DNA from: Chloroflexi bacterium AL-N1
GTDB lineage: Bacteria > Chloroflexota > Chloroflexia > Chloroflexales > Roseiflexaceae
Direction: 5' to 3'
NCBI GenBank assembly: GCA_013122435.1
Contig: WYDT01000015.1
Span: 104,088 to 168,087 of the forward strand
DNA length: 64,000 nt
The notes below the pieces were generated by a model, which made no database searches, was not told the origin of the DNA, and saw only the letters and a program-made list of their open reading frames with translations. Below are positions 55,919 to 64,000 of this stretch, in pieces. The position numbers and the translations under genes are program-made. Position 1 is the first letter of the stretch. Every line of letters starts with the position of its first letter.

Positions 55919-55956
55919 AGGAAGTAAAAATGGCATAGACCGTGGCACGTGTAGTT
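55919..55956 (-). promoter_or_regulatory. Composite regulatory box 5
   Basis: GGAAGTAAAAATGGCATA (55919-55936) and CGTGTAGTT (55948-55956) with the TGGCA start 17 bases from CGTGTAGTT, as in boxes 1 and 2. The right arm of the palindrome is lost (CCGTGGCA instead of TGCCA). It lies ~270 bases upstream of the GH74 start. Confidence 0.65.
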
Positions 55957-56004
55957 GTGTGTGAAATTATTATCTGAAGCACAGTACTATGATGTAGACA
56001 ATTT

Positions 56005-56045
56005 GATGGTACATACGACCGGCTATCTCAGCCACATGTACCATC
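56005..56045 (-). terminator. Terminator of the GH9 gene
   Basis: GATGGTACAT (56005-56014) and ATGTACCATC (56036-56045) form a perfect 10-pair stem, 53 bases beyond the stop on the minus strand. Confidence 0.75.
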
Positions 56046-56097
56046 CTTAGCAACAAAAGACTAAGCTTCTTGCTGGAAGACTTCCATCAGATAGGTA

Positions 56098-58050
56098 TTA
56101 ACGCACACCGGGCAACGCACTAAGCTCCGCATCTGAGAGCGGTTGTCCACCATAACGATCATACATAAATACCAATGCACCCATAAGTGGCGCATTATAC
56201 CCAGTGCCTACCTCATTAGAAACCCAATCGGTTCGACTATCCGAATAGTCAAAATCATCAGTTGACTTTGGCCCAGCAACAAGTGCCCCATAGAGAATGT
56301 TGTTGTTTGGCTCACTACTGCCCATGTCACTGCCACCATGTGCTGCGCGATGGTGTACGCGTAGCGGATAGTTATTGCCAAAACCCACCATGTAGCTAGA
56401 GTTCCGTGGATTATCTCCCAAGATATAGTCCACTTGACTGGTCGCAAAGTCTACATAACGGCTATCAGCTCTGACCGTATCATTGTAGACCCCTGCGAGA
56501 AACGCCGTTGCGGAACTAAGGACAAGAGAGCCCCACTCCGTACGCCAGGCCAGACCACCCGGTGAGTATTGCACTGCTCCGGTACCATTGATCCAGGTGT
56601 TCAACCAACTTTCGACATCATTCTTGAAACGGGTGTTGCTGGACTCTTGTGCGAGGAGCAATGCTGCACCGTATGACTTCTCATCAGCCGCCACGCTCCA
56701 ATCGCCCAAACCACCAAACCAGTTGAGATAATAGTTTTCCGCTTTGGTGAGATAGCTACTATCGCCAGTGGCTTTGTAGAGCCAGATCGAGCCCCATACC
56801 AATTCGTCGTTGTAACCGCCCCACGAGCAGTAGAATGGGCATGCCTCCGGGACCGAATCGGAGTACTTGGCGCGATACTGATCGGCAAAAGCGTATAACT
56901 GTCTGGCATTATTGACCAAGGTATCGGCATATGCGGGATCTGATGAGCGGAAAGCAATGGAAGATGCTGCCAGTGCTGCGGCTGTATCGGCTGCTACATC
57001 TGACCCAGGCTTATCTCGGGTAATCTTGTAAGCAGGGCGCGACATTGTCATCTCTTCCGGTGGCCCCCAGTAGGCATGATCTGCATCACCATTCCCAACC
57101 TGAACATAAAATTCTTTGGTTCCATTCCCATCGGTAATGTGGGCTTTGAGAAAGTAGTCGGTGCCCCACTTAATGGCTTCGAGTGCTTCATCAAGCTGAC
57201 CAGCCTGCTGATAGGCATCCCGATATTCGACCACACTCCAACTCATCATCGCAATCGATGTGGCCATCGGCTGACCAAATTTCACATGGTCACCGGCATC
57301 ATAGTAGCCACCCGTCAGATCACGTCTCACATCTGATCCATCATTCAAAGCAGAATTGCCACGCCACTCAAAGCGTTGATCGGCAGGAAGGCGACCGGAA
57401 CGATTTGCTTCGAAGAACAGGATGGATTTTTGCAGCGCTTCTCCATAGTTATAGTTGCCACTTGATGGGGGTGATGTTGGTGTAGGTGGATCGGTCGGGT
57501 GAGGGGTGGGGTTGCTACTACCACTTGCTCGCAAACGCATATCATCGAGATAGAAGGTTGGCTGTGCGTTTCCCGAGCGGTCTTGAATGTTGACACGAGC
57601 AATTGTTGCGGGGTTACCCAGTGCACTTATAGATACGGAAACTTGTTGCCATTGACCGCTTGGCACAGCTACCGGAACCACCGCACTATCACCACCGCTA
57701 TTGCTGGATTGGGTAAAGATCTGGAGCGCACGGGTACCCGAGGCACCACCATGCGCCCAGAATGTCAGGCTTTGATAGCCACTTGTGCTGATGGGACTGC
57801 TGGTAGCTAACGAAAGCCCAGACCATCCATTATTATAGGTAACAGCGATTGACGTACTTCCGCCATGGACAGTTCCGGTATGCTTGAAATCCGCTAATGT
57901 CCCCCACGACCAGTTAGACCATCCACTCGCAAGCGCATCATTATAGATTGTAACATTGGAAGCAGCATGGACACGCGGCTGAAGTATTCCTCCTATAACG
58001 GTCAGGAGCATGATGGTGATAATCAATGTGCTAATTGACCAACGTTTCAT
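56098..58050 (-). CDS. Secreted GH9 endoglucanase with N-terminal carbohydrate-binding-type domain
   Basis: A 650-residue protein, started at MKRWSIST after GGAGG. Signal peptide (about 1-30). Residues ~31-180 form a beta-sandwich (YQSLTFWAHGGASGTRALQI, PTFYLDDMRLRASG) resembling binding modules of cellulases. A Pro/Thr linker follows. The GH9 domain (about 200-640) has YNYGEALQKSILFFEANRSG, the nucleophile/base region TGGYYDAGDHVKFGQPMA, WGGYNDELVWGSIWLYKATG, LRVHHRAAHGGSD with the substrate-binding His, and WVSNEVGTGYNAPLMGALVF with the catalytic Glu. It hydrolyses cellulose or related beta-1,4-glucans outside the cell. No VYLPxIQ module and no composite box upstream. Confidence 0.95.
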   Translation of the reverse strand: MKRWSISTLIITIMLLTVIGGILQPRVHAASNVTIYNDALASGWSNWSWGTLADFKHTGTVHGGSTSIAVTYNNGWSGLSLATSSPISTSGYQSLTFWAHGGASGTRALQIFTQSSNSGGDSAVVPVAVPSGQWQQVSVSISALGNPATIARVNIQDRSGNAQPTFYLDDMRLRASGSSNPTPHPTDPPTPTSPPSSGNYNYGEALQKSILFFEANRSGRLPADQRFEWRGNSALNDGSDVRRDLTGGYYDAGDHVKFGQPMATSIAMMSWSVVEYRDAYQQAGQLDEALEAIKWGTDYFLKAHITDGNGTKEFYVQVGNGDADHAYWGPPEEMTMSRPAYKITRDKPGSDVAADTAAALAASSIAFRSSDPAYADTLVNNARQLYAFADQYRAKYSDSVPEACPFYCSWGGYNDELVWGSIWLYKATGDSSYLTKAENYYLNWFGGLGDWSVAADEKSYGAALLLAQESSNTRFKNDVESWLNTWINGTGAVQYSPGGLAWRTEWGSLVLSSATAFLAGVYNDTVRADSRYVDFATSQVDYILGDNPRNSSYMVGFGNNYPLRVHHRAAHGGSDMGSSEPNNNILYGALVAGPKSTDDFDYSDSRTDWVSNEVGTGYNAPLMGALVFMYDRYGGQPLSDAELSALPGVR

Positions 58051-58599
58051 AGATATCCTCCTGTATTCTATCAATCATGATTCAGAAACAAAGTACGAAA
58101 GCTAAACTCCTCAATGCACCTCCTCTCGTACAATGCGTTGTTGGGTAGCGAACGTATATAGAAATACCAATAGCATTCCAGCTTAACTTCAAATCTTTCC
58201 ATAGAGCGACGTCATTTTGTTCAATAATCAAATCTGTTTTTTCAATAAACAAAGCTTTATTTTTATCTATTGTAACCTATAAAGTCAATCGTTTTTACTA
58301 TAATATTACATATATAGGCAGTCTACCGTATAATGCTCAAAAAATACCCACCTTTTCGTTTGAACTGAGGGGTGAGAATACTGCTTCTTGATGGCTGCTG
58401 CAACATCAGATATTGTCAACAACGTGTCAGTATGGCTGCCGCTGTGTCATGTATCATTGCCGGACGAGAAAGTATACCGTTTTCTATTTTTTAGTAAACA
58501 AACACGGAAAGATTATTATTTTAGCGGATAGAGAGTCTTTATTGAGCTGATTATGTCGATAAGGAATGCTACTTCTGAGGATAAAGGCAGAAGGGGCAG
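58051..58599. other. AT-rich intergenic region
   Basis: About 550 bases with AT-rich runs (58190-58340, 58490-58530) and no gene-like frame. It should contain the promoter of the GH9 gene and the terminator region of the esterase gene. I see no CGTGTAGTT or TGGCA palindrome. Confidence 0.5.
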
Positions 58600-59541
58600 T
58601 TAACTTTTACGAAAAACTCGATCCAGAATCGGTAGAGCGAGTTTCATGAAAGCATCCGCAGATCGCCATGTGTGATCACCATTGGGGAACTCACGGTGTG
58701 GCAGGGCGTTCTCGATACCGTGAGCACGCAGACAACGGAGTAAATGTTCACCACGATAAAAGTTGGCTTGCCACGGCTCACTCTGACGCGGCCCATAGCC
58801 AACCAGCCATGTTACCTGCTGCAGCATGGTGGTATCACCCCGCAGAATAAGCGTGGCCGGACTGTTATCTGCAATAAAATCAAGATCTCGAGGAAAGCCA
58901 TATGCCGGTCCAAGCATGGGATGCTCCAGAATACGATCTGTTCCACGTATGCGTCGCCCCTTGTTTAATGCATAGAGGATTGTTCCATCATAGCTACAGG
59001 CAGTGGCAAATAAATCTGATCTTTGGGCGGCTGCTTTCATCACCATAGCACCACCAAGTGAGAAACCGACCATACCCCGCTGTACCCGATCGGGGATGGT
59101 CGGAAAAACAGCATCGACAAAAGGAATGAGGTCGTGAAAAAAATAATCCTCGAAACGCCCGCTCCCAATACCCAATCGGTTACCAGCAAGTTCTGGTGAA
59201 TGCATATTGGTCAGTAGACTAGGGATGTGGTTGTCATTGCTGGAAAGACCGGGGAAAACCAAAATAATGGGACCAATTTGGCCATTCTGTCGTAACTGCT
59301 CATAAATATCAATAATATTTGTCGAGCCACGCGAGTCATCTTCGTGGTAATTGATCCATTCGCGCTCATGGCCGCGTAAGAGATACAATGAGGGAACATG
59401 CTGCCCTGGTGCAATATCAGCAGGAACAAAAATGTAAAAACTTTTATAAATATCAAGTGCGCTACTGTAAAATGTGATGTGTTGCGCCCGATGATCATAA
59501 ACAGGTGTTGCCAGTTGGATTGAAAGCGTTTGATCCGCCAC
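58600..59541 (-). CDS. Esterase of the feruloyl/S-formylglutathione-hydrolase type (CE1-like)
   Basis: A 313-residue alpha/beta hydrolase with no signal peptide. Residues ~35-60 (FVPADIAPGQHVPSLYLLRG) give the first core strands. The nucleophile elbow is RGMVGFSLGGAMVMKAAAQR (Ser at about residue 167). An Asp follows in TLILRGDTT and the catalytic His is in FPNGDHTWRSADAF near the end. Related enzymes cut feruloyl or acetyl esters of plant polymers, or act on small esters. It starts 14 bases after the kinase gene's stop, so both share one transcript. Lack of signal peptide suggests it works on imported material. Confidence 0.85.
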   Translation of the reverse strand: MADQTLSIQLATPVYDHRAQHITFYSSALDIYKSFYIFVPADIAPGQHVPSLYLLRGHEREWINYHEDDSRGSTNIIDIYEQLRQNGQIGPIILVFPGLSSNDNHIPSLLTNMHSPELAGNRLGIGSGRFEDYFFHDLIPFVDAVFPTIPDRVQRGMVGFSLGGAMVMKAAAQRSDLFATACSYDGTILYALNKGRRIRGTDRILEHPMLGPAYGFPRDLDFIADNSPATLILRGDTTMLQQVTWLVGYGPRQSEPWQANFYRGEHLLRCLRAHGIENALPHREFPNGDHTWRSADAFMKLALPILDRVFRKS

Positions 59542-59555
59542 AGTACTCCCTCGTG

Positions 59556-62087
59556 TTATTTTAGTCGTGCCAGTTCTTCGTTTGCACTGGTACTTCCATA
59601 AGCAACTGCTTCCTCATATATTGCTTTGGCCTGCTCAATCTCGCCCTGCGCTTCCAGCGTCAACCCTAGACCATAGTAGGCATCAGCATATCCGGGTAGT
59701 AATTGAGTTGCCTGTTGAAATGCATCACGTGCCCCATCGAAATCCCTCAGATGATAGTTGCTCCAACCCAGTGCTGCATGAGCGTATGGTTGATCGGTAT
59801 TGGTTTCCAACGACGTTTGCAGGATCTGCACCGCTTCCTCATACAAATGAGGTTGTCCCAGCAGACTACCCTGTTCATGCAATACCCATCCCAGCCCGGT
59901 CATTGCATCGACTGATGTTGGTTGTAAACTCAGGGCTTGACGGAAGCTGGCTTCAGCATCAACATAGCTCTGTTTTTGCTCATCGCTCCCATATGCAAAG
60001 CGTGGCGCCTGATCCCGATATGCCCACCCCAGCGTTGTAAACGAACGTGCGTGTTGTGGTGCAGTTTGTGTTGCTACGCGTAATATCGCAATCGCACTAT
60101 TATAATCGGGATCTGGCTGGTCGCGGTACACCTGACTCTTGCCTATATATGCATCAACATATTGTGGCGTGTATGCAATCGCCTGATCAAATGCGACGTG
60201 TGCCTGATCATAATCATTGGTATAATAGTGATTCCAACCCAATCCAGCGTAGGCACTTCCAAAGGTCGCATCAATCGCAATGGCTTCTTGAAATTGTTCA
60301 CGTGCCAGAGTATGCTGGCGCTGTGCATCGTAGAGATACCCCAGATTAACGTAAAATGCAGCCACATGGTTTTGTAAGGCCAGTGCCTGTTCAAATGCGG
60401 CTTTACTGCGCTCCAAAAGCGTAGCATCATCAGTTAAAAGATACTCCTGCCAATACACATTTCCCTGCGTACTATAAGCCATCGCCCAAGCGATATCACT
60501 CTCGTTTTCCGCCAGATCCAGTGCCATATCGGCATCAGCTGTGGCCTGCTCCAGCAGTTGAGTATCATTTTCCGCAAAGGCCTGGTCTGCCAGAATAGTG
60601 GCTCGGGTACTGTAGCCAGCAGAAAGCTGTGGTTCAAGCTCAATTGCCCGATTTGCAGTTTTGAGCGCTTCATCACTATACCCTTGATGGACAAGCGCTT
60701 CCGCAAGCAATGCATAGGCAAACGCAGCATCAGCATCAGCATCTAGAGCGCTTTGTGCAGATTGCTCGGCTTGATCGTGAACGCCACGTAAGTTGTGAAT
60801 AAGTGCAAGTTGTGTATGAGCAAACACATGCTCTGAGTCGAGATCCAGCACATCTTCATAGGCATCAATAGCTTCATCAATACCACCGCGTTGAGCAAGT
60901 GCAATTTCAGCATCCTGAAGGTACTGTACAACCTGTCCTTCAGCATTGCTAAATCGAGCCATACCAACGGTTAGTGCAATCAGCAATACAGCTATACCGA
61001 TACTTGCGAGTGCCCAGTTTGGTACACCAAACTGATGTGGTGTAGTTGGCACCTGATTTTCTCCGACAGATGCATTCGTTTGTAACGAGGTGGTTTGCGT
61101 AGTAACAAGTGGCGCCGGTTCACCCCCATCACTGATGATAGTCTGTGCGCTATCAATGATTGTAGCTGACGCCATAGCCATCGTTGGGAGATTGCTCAGG
61201 TCAGCTGGTTGCACTGCTATATGCGGTTGCGTTGATGACACCGTATGGGTTATATCTCCATGCATCGCCTTTTTCAACGCAATCATCAAATCGCTTGCGG
61301 TTAGAAAACGTGCCCCGGGACTCCGCGCCAACGCACGCATAACAACTTCCTCAACGGCTGCAGGAAGATCGTTTCGATACTCGCTTGGGGGCAACGGGGC
61401 ATACTGGAGACGTGCCACAAGCAGGCCCATGGGAGTATCCGAGTCAAATGGCATGCAACCCGTCAGCAATTCATACAGAACCATACCAAACGAGTAGATA
61501 TCCGTTGCTGGGCCAATAGTTGACGAACCATGTGCCTGTTCTGGCGACATATACTCTGGTGTACCCATAATCGTATGAGCAAGCGTCAATCCTTGCGTAG
61601 CACCTGAACTCCGCGCCAGCCCAAAATCGACCAGGTAGGTCCAGTTGTGCTGGTCAATCAAGATATTCGATGGCTTGATGTCACGATGAATCACACCTTT
61701 GCTGTGAGCGTAATCTATGGCCGACGCAATCTGTTCAAGTGTCGACATAATGTCGGTAAGATCAAGTGCTCCACATTCTTGTACAACATCCTTTAACGTC
61801 GTGCCATCAATATATTTCATCGCAATATATGGTCGCTCTTTGATAGAACCTACAGCGTAGATCGGCACAATGTGGGGATGCTCCAGAGCGGCAATGCTCC
61901 GCGCCTCGTGCTGAAAGCGGGCAACATAATGTGGATCGTGAGCCAACGCTGGTGACAATACCTTCAGCGCCACAATCCGATCAAGGTCGGCCTGGTAAGC
62001 ACGATAGACCGCTGCCATACCACCGCTGCCAATCACCGATAGTATTTCAAAGCGTTCAAATGTTTGTCCAATCAAATCTTGATCCAT
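59556..62087 (-). CDS. Ser/Thr protein kinase (PknB-type) with transmembrane helix and TPR domain
   Basis: An 843-residue protein. The N-terminal Hanks-type kinase (about 12-270) has the G-loop SVIGSGGMAAVYRAYQ, VALKVLS with the catalytic Lys, GVIHRDIKPSNILIDQHNWT, VDFGLARSSG and GTPEYMSPEQAHG. After a Thr/Ser-rich segment, one TM helix (WALASIGIAVLLIALTVGMA, about 358-377) leads to a long outside region of TPRs (for example YLYDAQRQHTLAREQFQEAI). The kinase is intracellular and the TPRs are extracytoplasmic, so it may sense protein partners at the surface. It is divergent to the GAF-histidine kinase gene. Confidence 0.95.
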   Translation of the reverse strand: MDQDLIGQTFERFEILSVIGSGGMAAVYRAYQADLDRIVALKVLSPALAHDPHYVARFQHEARSIAALEHPHIVPIYAVGSIKERPYIAMKYIDGTTLKDVVQECGALDLTDIMSTLEQIASAIDYAHSKGVIHRDIKPSNILIDQHNWTYLVDFGLARSSGATQGLTLAHTIMGTPEYMSPEQAHGSSTIGPATDIYSFGMVLYELLTGCMPFDSDTPMGLLVARLQYAPLPPSEYRNDLPAAVEEVVMRALARSPGARFLTASDLMIALKKAMHGDITHTVSSTQPHIAVQPADLSNLPTMAMASATIIDSAQTIISDGGEPAPLVTTQTTSLQTNASVGENQVPTTPHQFGVPNWALASIGIAVLLIALTVGMARFSNAEGQVVQYLQDAEIALAQRGGIDEAIDAYEDVLDLDSEHVFAHTQLALIHNLRGVHDQAEQSAQSALDADADAAFAYALLAEALVHQGYSDEALKTANRAIELEPQLSAGYSTRATILADQAFAENDTQLLEQATADADMALDLAENESDIAWAMAYSTQGNVYWQEYLLTDDATLLERSKAAFEQALALQNHVAAFYVNLGYLYDAQRQHTLAREQFQEAIAIDATFGSAYAGLGWNHYYTNDYDQAHVAFDQAIAYTPQYVDAYIGKSQVYRDQPDPDYNSAIAILRVATQTAPQHARSFTTLGWAYRDQAPRFAYGSDEQKQSYVDAEASFRQALSLQPTSVDAMTGLGWVLHEQGSLLGQPHLYEEAVQILQTSLETNTDQPYAHAALGWSNYHLRDFDGARDAFQQATQLLPGYADAYYGLGLTLEAQGEIEQAKAIYEEAVAYGSTSANEELARLK

Positions 62088-62259
62088 AGCTTATGACTCT
62101 ACATATCAACAATGCTCATTCTTTTTGTTCACTAAGATGACGCAATTAACCGGGCAAAAGGTTCCCACACAAAATTTACAGTTGACGTTGCCTCTGTCAG
62201 TCGCTATCATACACAAAAATACATGAATTGTGAAACCACCTGAGTGTAAAACAAGAATT

Positions 62260-63444
62260 ATGTCGAATCGTCAGCGTAACGAACAACGGCGCGATGAAAA
62301 ACAACGTGACCGTCAGATCTACTACTTTGCAACACTTAAACAGATCGCTGAAACGCTCAACAAAACAGCCGATCTGCGTGAAACGGTGGAGAGTACGCTG
62401 CCACTGGTAGTCGAGTTGTTGAGCCTGCACACGGGATGGCTGTTTCTCCTGGATGAAGACCATAAGTTTTATGTGGCGACACACCATAACTTACCACCGG
62501 CCATGGCCTTTCCCGGCCCACCATGGTGTGATGCGTGTACCTGTCAGCGACTGGCACTTGAGGGCGAACTGCACACCGCCGCGCAAGTGGTTGAGTGTAG
62601 CCGTTTGCATAGTGCCCCAGGAGATCGGCAAGACCTGACCTACCATGCGAGCATTTCGCTGATCGAAAACGACCAACTGATGGGAATCTTGAATGTTGCA
62701 ACATCACAGTGGGATCTCTTCACACCACAGGATCTGCATATTCTGACGGCAGTCGGCTATCAGTTTGCAACAGCGATCAAGCGCACACAACTCGCGGAGC
62801 AAACCACCCGCATTGCGCTGGTCGAAGAACGCAATCGACTAGCCCGCGAAGTCCACGACACCCTCGCACAGGAATTGGCAGGCATCGCACTCCAACTTGA
62901 GGCCGCCGATGTACTTCTGGAAACAGCACCAGAACGTGCACGGGGACGTATTCAACAAGCCCTCGCACGAACACGCGAGAGTCTTCTGGAAGCTCGTCGT
63001 TCGGTGCTCGACCTCCGCTCTGGGCCACTGGAACGACAAGCGCTCCCGCAGGTTTTAGTAGAATTGCTCGAACGATTCACCAGCGAAACGGGTGTACAGA
63101 CAACCTATGAGGTACTATTTGACGGACCACGCTTGCCAGCCAGTTATGAGCAAGCGCTGTATCGTATTACACAAGAAGGTCTGGCTAATGTCCGTCAACA
63201 TGCGAAGGCCTCCAAGGTTACGGTAACCCTGCAGCGAACTGATCACCATATCTGTCTCCACATGGAAGACGACGGACGCGGGTTTGAGAGTGATACAACG
63301 CTGGCACATCCAACCGGACAACATACGACGCAAGGATTTGGTCTTATCAGCATGCAGGAACGGGCATATATGCTTGGTGGCAGCATACGCGTTTCAAGTT
63401 GCTCTGGATCAGGGACACACATTGATGTGCGTATCCCCCTCTAA
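62260..63444 (+). CDS. GAF-domain sensor histidine kinase (NarL-type, HisKA_3)
   Basis: A 394-residue soluble protein when started at the ATG; a GTG ten codons earlier is possible as no ribosome site decides. Residues ~60-180 form a GAF domain with several Cys and His residues (WCDACTCQRL, VVECSRLHSA), which might bind a metal or redox group. The dimerisation helix contains RLAREVHDTLAQELAGIALQ with the phosphorylated His in EVHD. The catalytic part has the N-box ALYRITQEGLANVRQHAKAS and G-box GFGLISMQERAYMLGGSI. The partner response regulator (NarL/LuxR type) is not in the window. It is transcribed divergently from the Ser/Thr kinase. Confidence 0.93.
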   Translation: MSNRQRNEQRRDEKQRDRQIYYFATLKQIAETLNKTADLRETVESTLPLVVELLSLHTGWLFLLDEDHKFYVATHHNLPPAMAFPGPPWCDACTCQRLALEGELHTAAQVVECSRLHSAPGDRQDLTYHASISLIENDQLMGILNVATSQWDLFTPQDLHILTAVGYQFATAIKRTQLAEQTTRIALVEERNRLAREVHDTLAQELAGIALQLEAADVLLETAPERARGRIQQALARTRESLLEARRSVLDLRSGPLERQALPQVLVELLERFTSETGVQTTYEVLFDGPRLPASYEQALYRITQEGLANVRQHAKASKVTVTLQRTDHHICLHMEDDGRGFESDTTLAHPTGQHTTQGFGLISMQERAYMLGGSIRVSSCSGSGTHIDVRIPL

Positions 63445-63452
63445 TATACTGT

Positions 63453-63604
63453 TTATTCTCCAAAACCCAACTTGTGTTCACGGAGGCTGATAAAGCGGTC
63501 TTCGCCAATAATTAAATGATCCAGAACCTCAATATCCAGTAGTTTTCCTGCTTGTTCAATCTGTCGAGTAACGAGTAGATCTTCGGGACTCGGGGTCGGG
63601 TCAC
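63453..63604 (-). pseudogene. radC: radC 3' exon interrupted by a group II intron
   Basis: On the minus strand GTGACCCGACC continues in frame as DPTPSPEDLLVTRQIEQAGK, then LLDIEVLDHLIIGEDRFISL, and REHKLGFGE to a TAA at 63455-63453. This is the C-terminus of the RadC/MPN (JAMM) family, in which the Asp of HPSGD and the HxH before it coordinate zinc. The codon for Gly of HPSG is split: the exon starts GT after the missing G. Upstream lies the 3' end of a group II intron. The 5' exon is outside the window. If the intron splices, the protein would be intact. Confidence 0.9.
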
Positions 63605-63668
63605 GTAGGGTAGGAACAAGAGCGCCATACTGCTATTGCTAGCTGCGGTTTCTCTCATCCCTCCCTCC

Positions 63669-63703
63669 AAACCGGACGTGAGACTTTCGCCTCATCCGGC
63701 TTT
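63669..63703 (-). ncRNA. Group II intron domain V
   Basis: AAAGCCGGATGAGGCGAAAG with the continuation TCTCACGTCCGGTTT forms the 34-base hairpin typical of domain V: the AGC catalytic triad, a GAAA tetraloop and an internal bulge. It begins 4 bases after the maturase stop codon, the usual distance in bacterial introns. Confidence 0.92.
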
Positions 63704-63706
63704 CCA

Positions 63707-64000
63707 TTAGGTTGTTGTCGTGTCGCGGTATCCGTGTTCTGCGTGATGGCATTTCTGGCACAGCGTTTCGAGGTCTTGAAGTTGGTGCGACTGGGTGCCT
63801 TTCGTGTGGTGGACACATAGGTTATCCGTGCTTCCGCATCGAATACACTTCCAGTCATCCCGCATCTTCGCTCGGAGCATCGTTTGCGCTAGCGCTAGTG
63901 GTTCCTTACGGTTTGGGTTCCCGCTTGTTGCCCCTATTGTTTGCGTATAGATGAACTCTGCTGGACCAGTTTCCCGTTCTGGGTAGTCCCCGAATAGGGG
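63707..64000 (-). CDS. Group II intron maturase, C-terminal HNH endonuclease domain (partial)
   Basis: The last ~97 residues of an intron-encoded protein are visible, open at the window edge. The C-terminal zinc-finger HNH motif is clear: DDWKCIRCGSTDNLCVHHTK followed by DLETLCQKCHHAEHGYRDT, with two C-x2-C pairs and the VHH catalytic site. The HNH domain cuts the second strand at the DNA target during retrohoming. RT and X/maturase domains lie beyond the edge. The stop falls right before domain V. Confidence 0.92.
   Translation of the reverse strand, partial: PLFGDYPERETGPAEFIYTQTIGATSGNPNRKEPLALAQTMLRAKMRDDWKCIRCGSTDNLCVHHTKGTQSHQLQDLETLCQKCHHAEHGYRDTTTT

Larger units (their letters stand above)
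63605..64000 (-). mobile_element. Group II intron, 3' part (truncated by window edge)
   Basis: Reading on the minus strand from the window edge: the end of an intron-encoded protein (stop 63709-63707), domain V (63703-63669), and a domain VI-like stem ending in CCTACCCTAC at 63614-63605 with a bulged A. The terminal AC matches the group II AY ending. The adjoining exon is radC. The 5' part, the RT domain and the EBS sequences lie outside the window. Confidence 0.9.

Noticed and set aside
1..64000. tRNA, rRNA or replication-origin sequences
   Set aside because: I looked for cloverleaf-like GC-rich arms with a TTC loop and for DnaA-box clusters and saw none I could support by eye; a covariance search could still find a tRNA.

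Overview
The window looks like chromosome from a filamentous, plant-polymer-degrading member of the Chloroflexota. A Herpetosiphon-like Chloroflexia is my best guess, inferred from the moderate GC content, the many secreted proteins carrying a 'VYLP(M/L)IQ' motif near the C-terminus, the very large cyclase/ATPase/TPR regulator, the kinase-TPR protein, and the mix of lipoprotein-type adaptors with RND pumps. Taxonomy is an inference; no rRNA or tRNA gene was seen.

Layout. (1) 1-1466: 3' end of feoB plus a FeoC-like Fe-S winged-helix gene (ferrous iron uptake). (2) 1515-8066: a TetR regulator with a consensus promoter and palindromic operator, a second copy of that operator upstream of an RND efflux pump, its lipoprotein adaptor, and an ECF sigma factor. 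A degenerate copy of the pump's own leader and N-terminus lies in between. (3) 8480-13717: AT-rich promoter region with a tiny ORF and stacked palindromes, then a CUT1 sugar importer (binding protein, two permeases, no ATPase) and a cytoplasmic GH140/DUF4038 glycosidase. (4) 13732-15196: hairpin repeats around a DUF433 gene and a GNAT gene. (5) 15468-23311: fatty-acid beta-oxidation cluster (SCP2 protein, two acyl-CoA dehydrogenases, FadN-type fusion, GNAT, FadA thiolase) closed by a strong hairpin. (6) 23590-28836: GGDEF protein, then a patchwork of CPBP protease, broken alpha/beta hydrolase, orphan gene and isochorismatase-like hydrolase. Three of these genes have stop codons embedded in TAACAA sequences that resemble integron attC sites. 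A lipoprotein with a Pro-rich stalk and an Asp/Gly tail follows. (7) 29065-35850: GT-C-like membrane protein, then a soluble-adenylyl-cyclase-like giant (tandem cyclase domains, AAA-type ATPase, TPRs) translationally coupled to a 72-residue NHLP-clan/RiPP-precursor-like peptide, ending in a perfect terminator. (8) 36262-41036: pyruvate:ferredoxin oxidoreductase and a dihydroorotate-dehydrogenase-like protein.

(9) 41182-58050 (all minus strand): a plant cell-wall degradation island. It holds two related secreted putative glycosidases, a tandem pectate-lyase-superfamily beta-helix protein, two further beta-helix proteins (one with a ricin lectin), a GH74 xyloglucanase and a GH9 endoglucanase. 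Five of the proteins share one C-terminal beta-sandwich module after the VYLPxIQ motif. Four intergenic regions carry a recurrent regulatory box (TGGCA-N4-TGCCA or a variant, three times followed at constant spacing by CGTGTAGTT), and most genes end in a perfect hairpin. This looks like one regulon of mostly single-gene units. (10) 58600-63444: esterase and Ser/Thr kinase-TPR gene (minus), divergent from a GAF-histidine kinase. (11) 63453-64000: radC interrupted by a group II intron whose 3' end (domain V, domain VI, maturase HNH domain) is visible. The intron sits immediately before the Asp of the conserved HPSGD motif.

The importer plus GH140 enzyme, the secreted wall-degrading enzymes and the esterase fit a plant-biomass lifestyle; the beta-oxidation cluster, PFOR and iron uptake supply central metabolism. 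The most interesting unexplained items are the cyclase-ATPase/NHLP-peptide pair and the shared regulatory box of the secreted-enzyme island.
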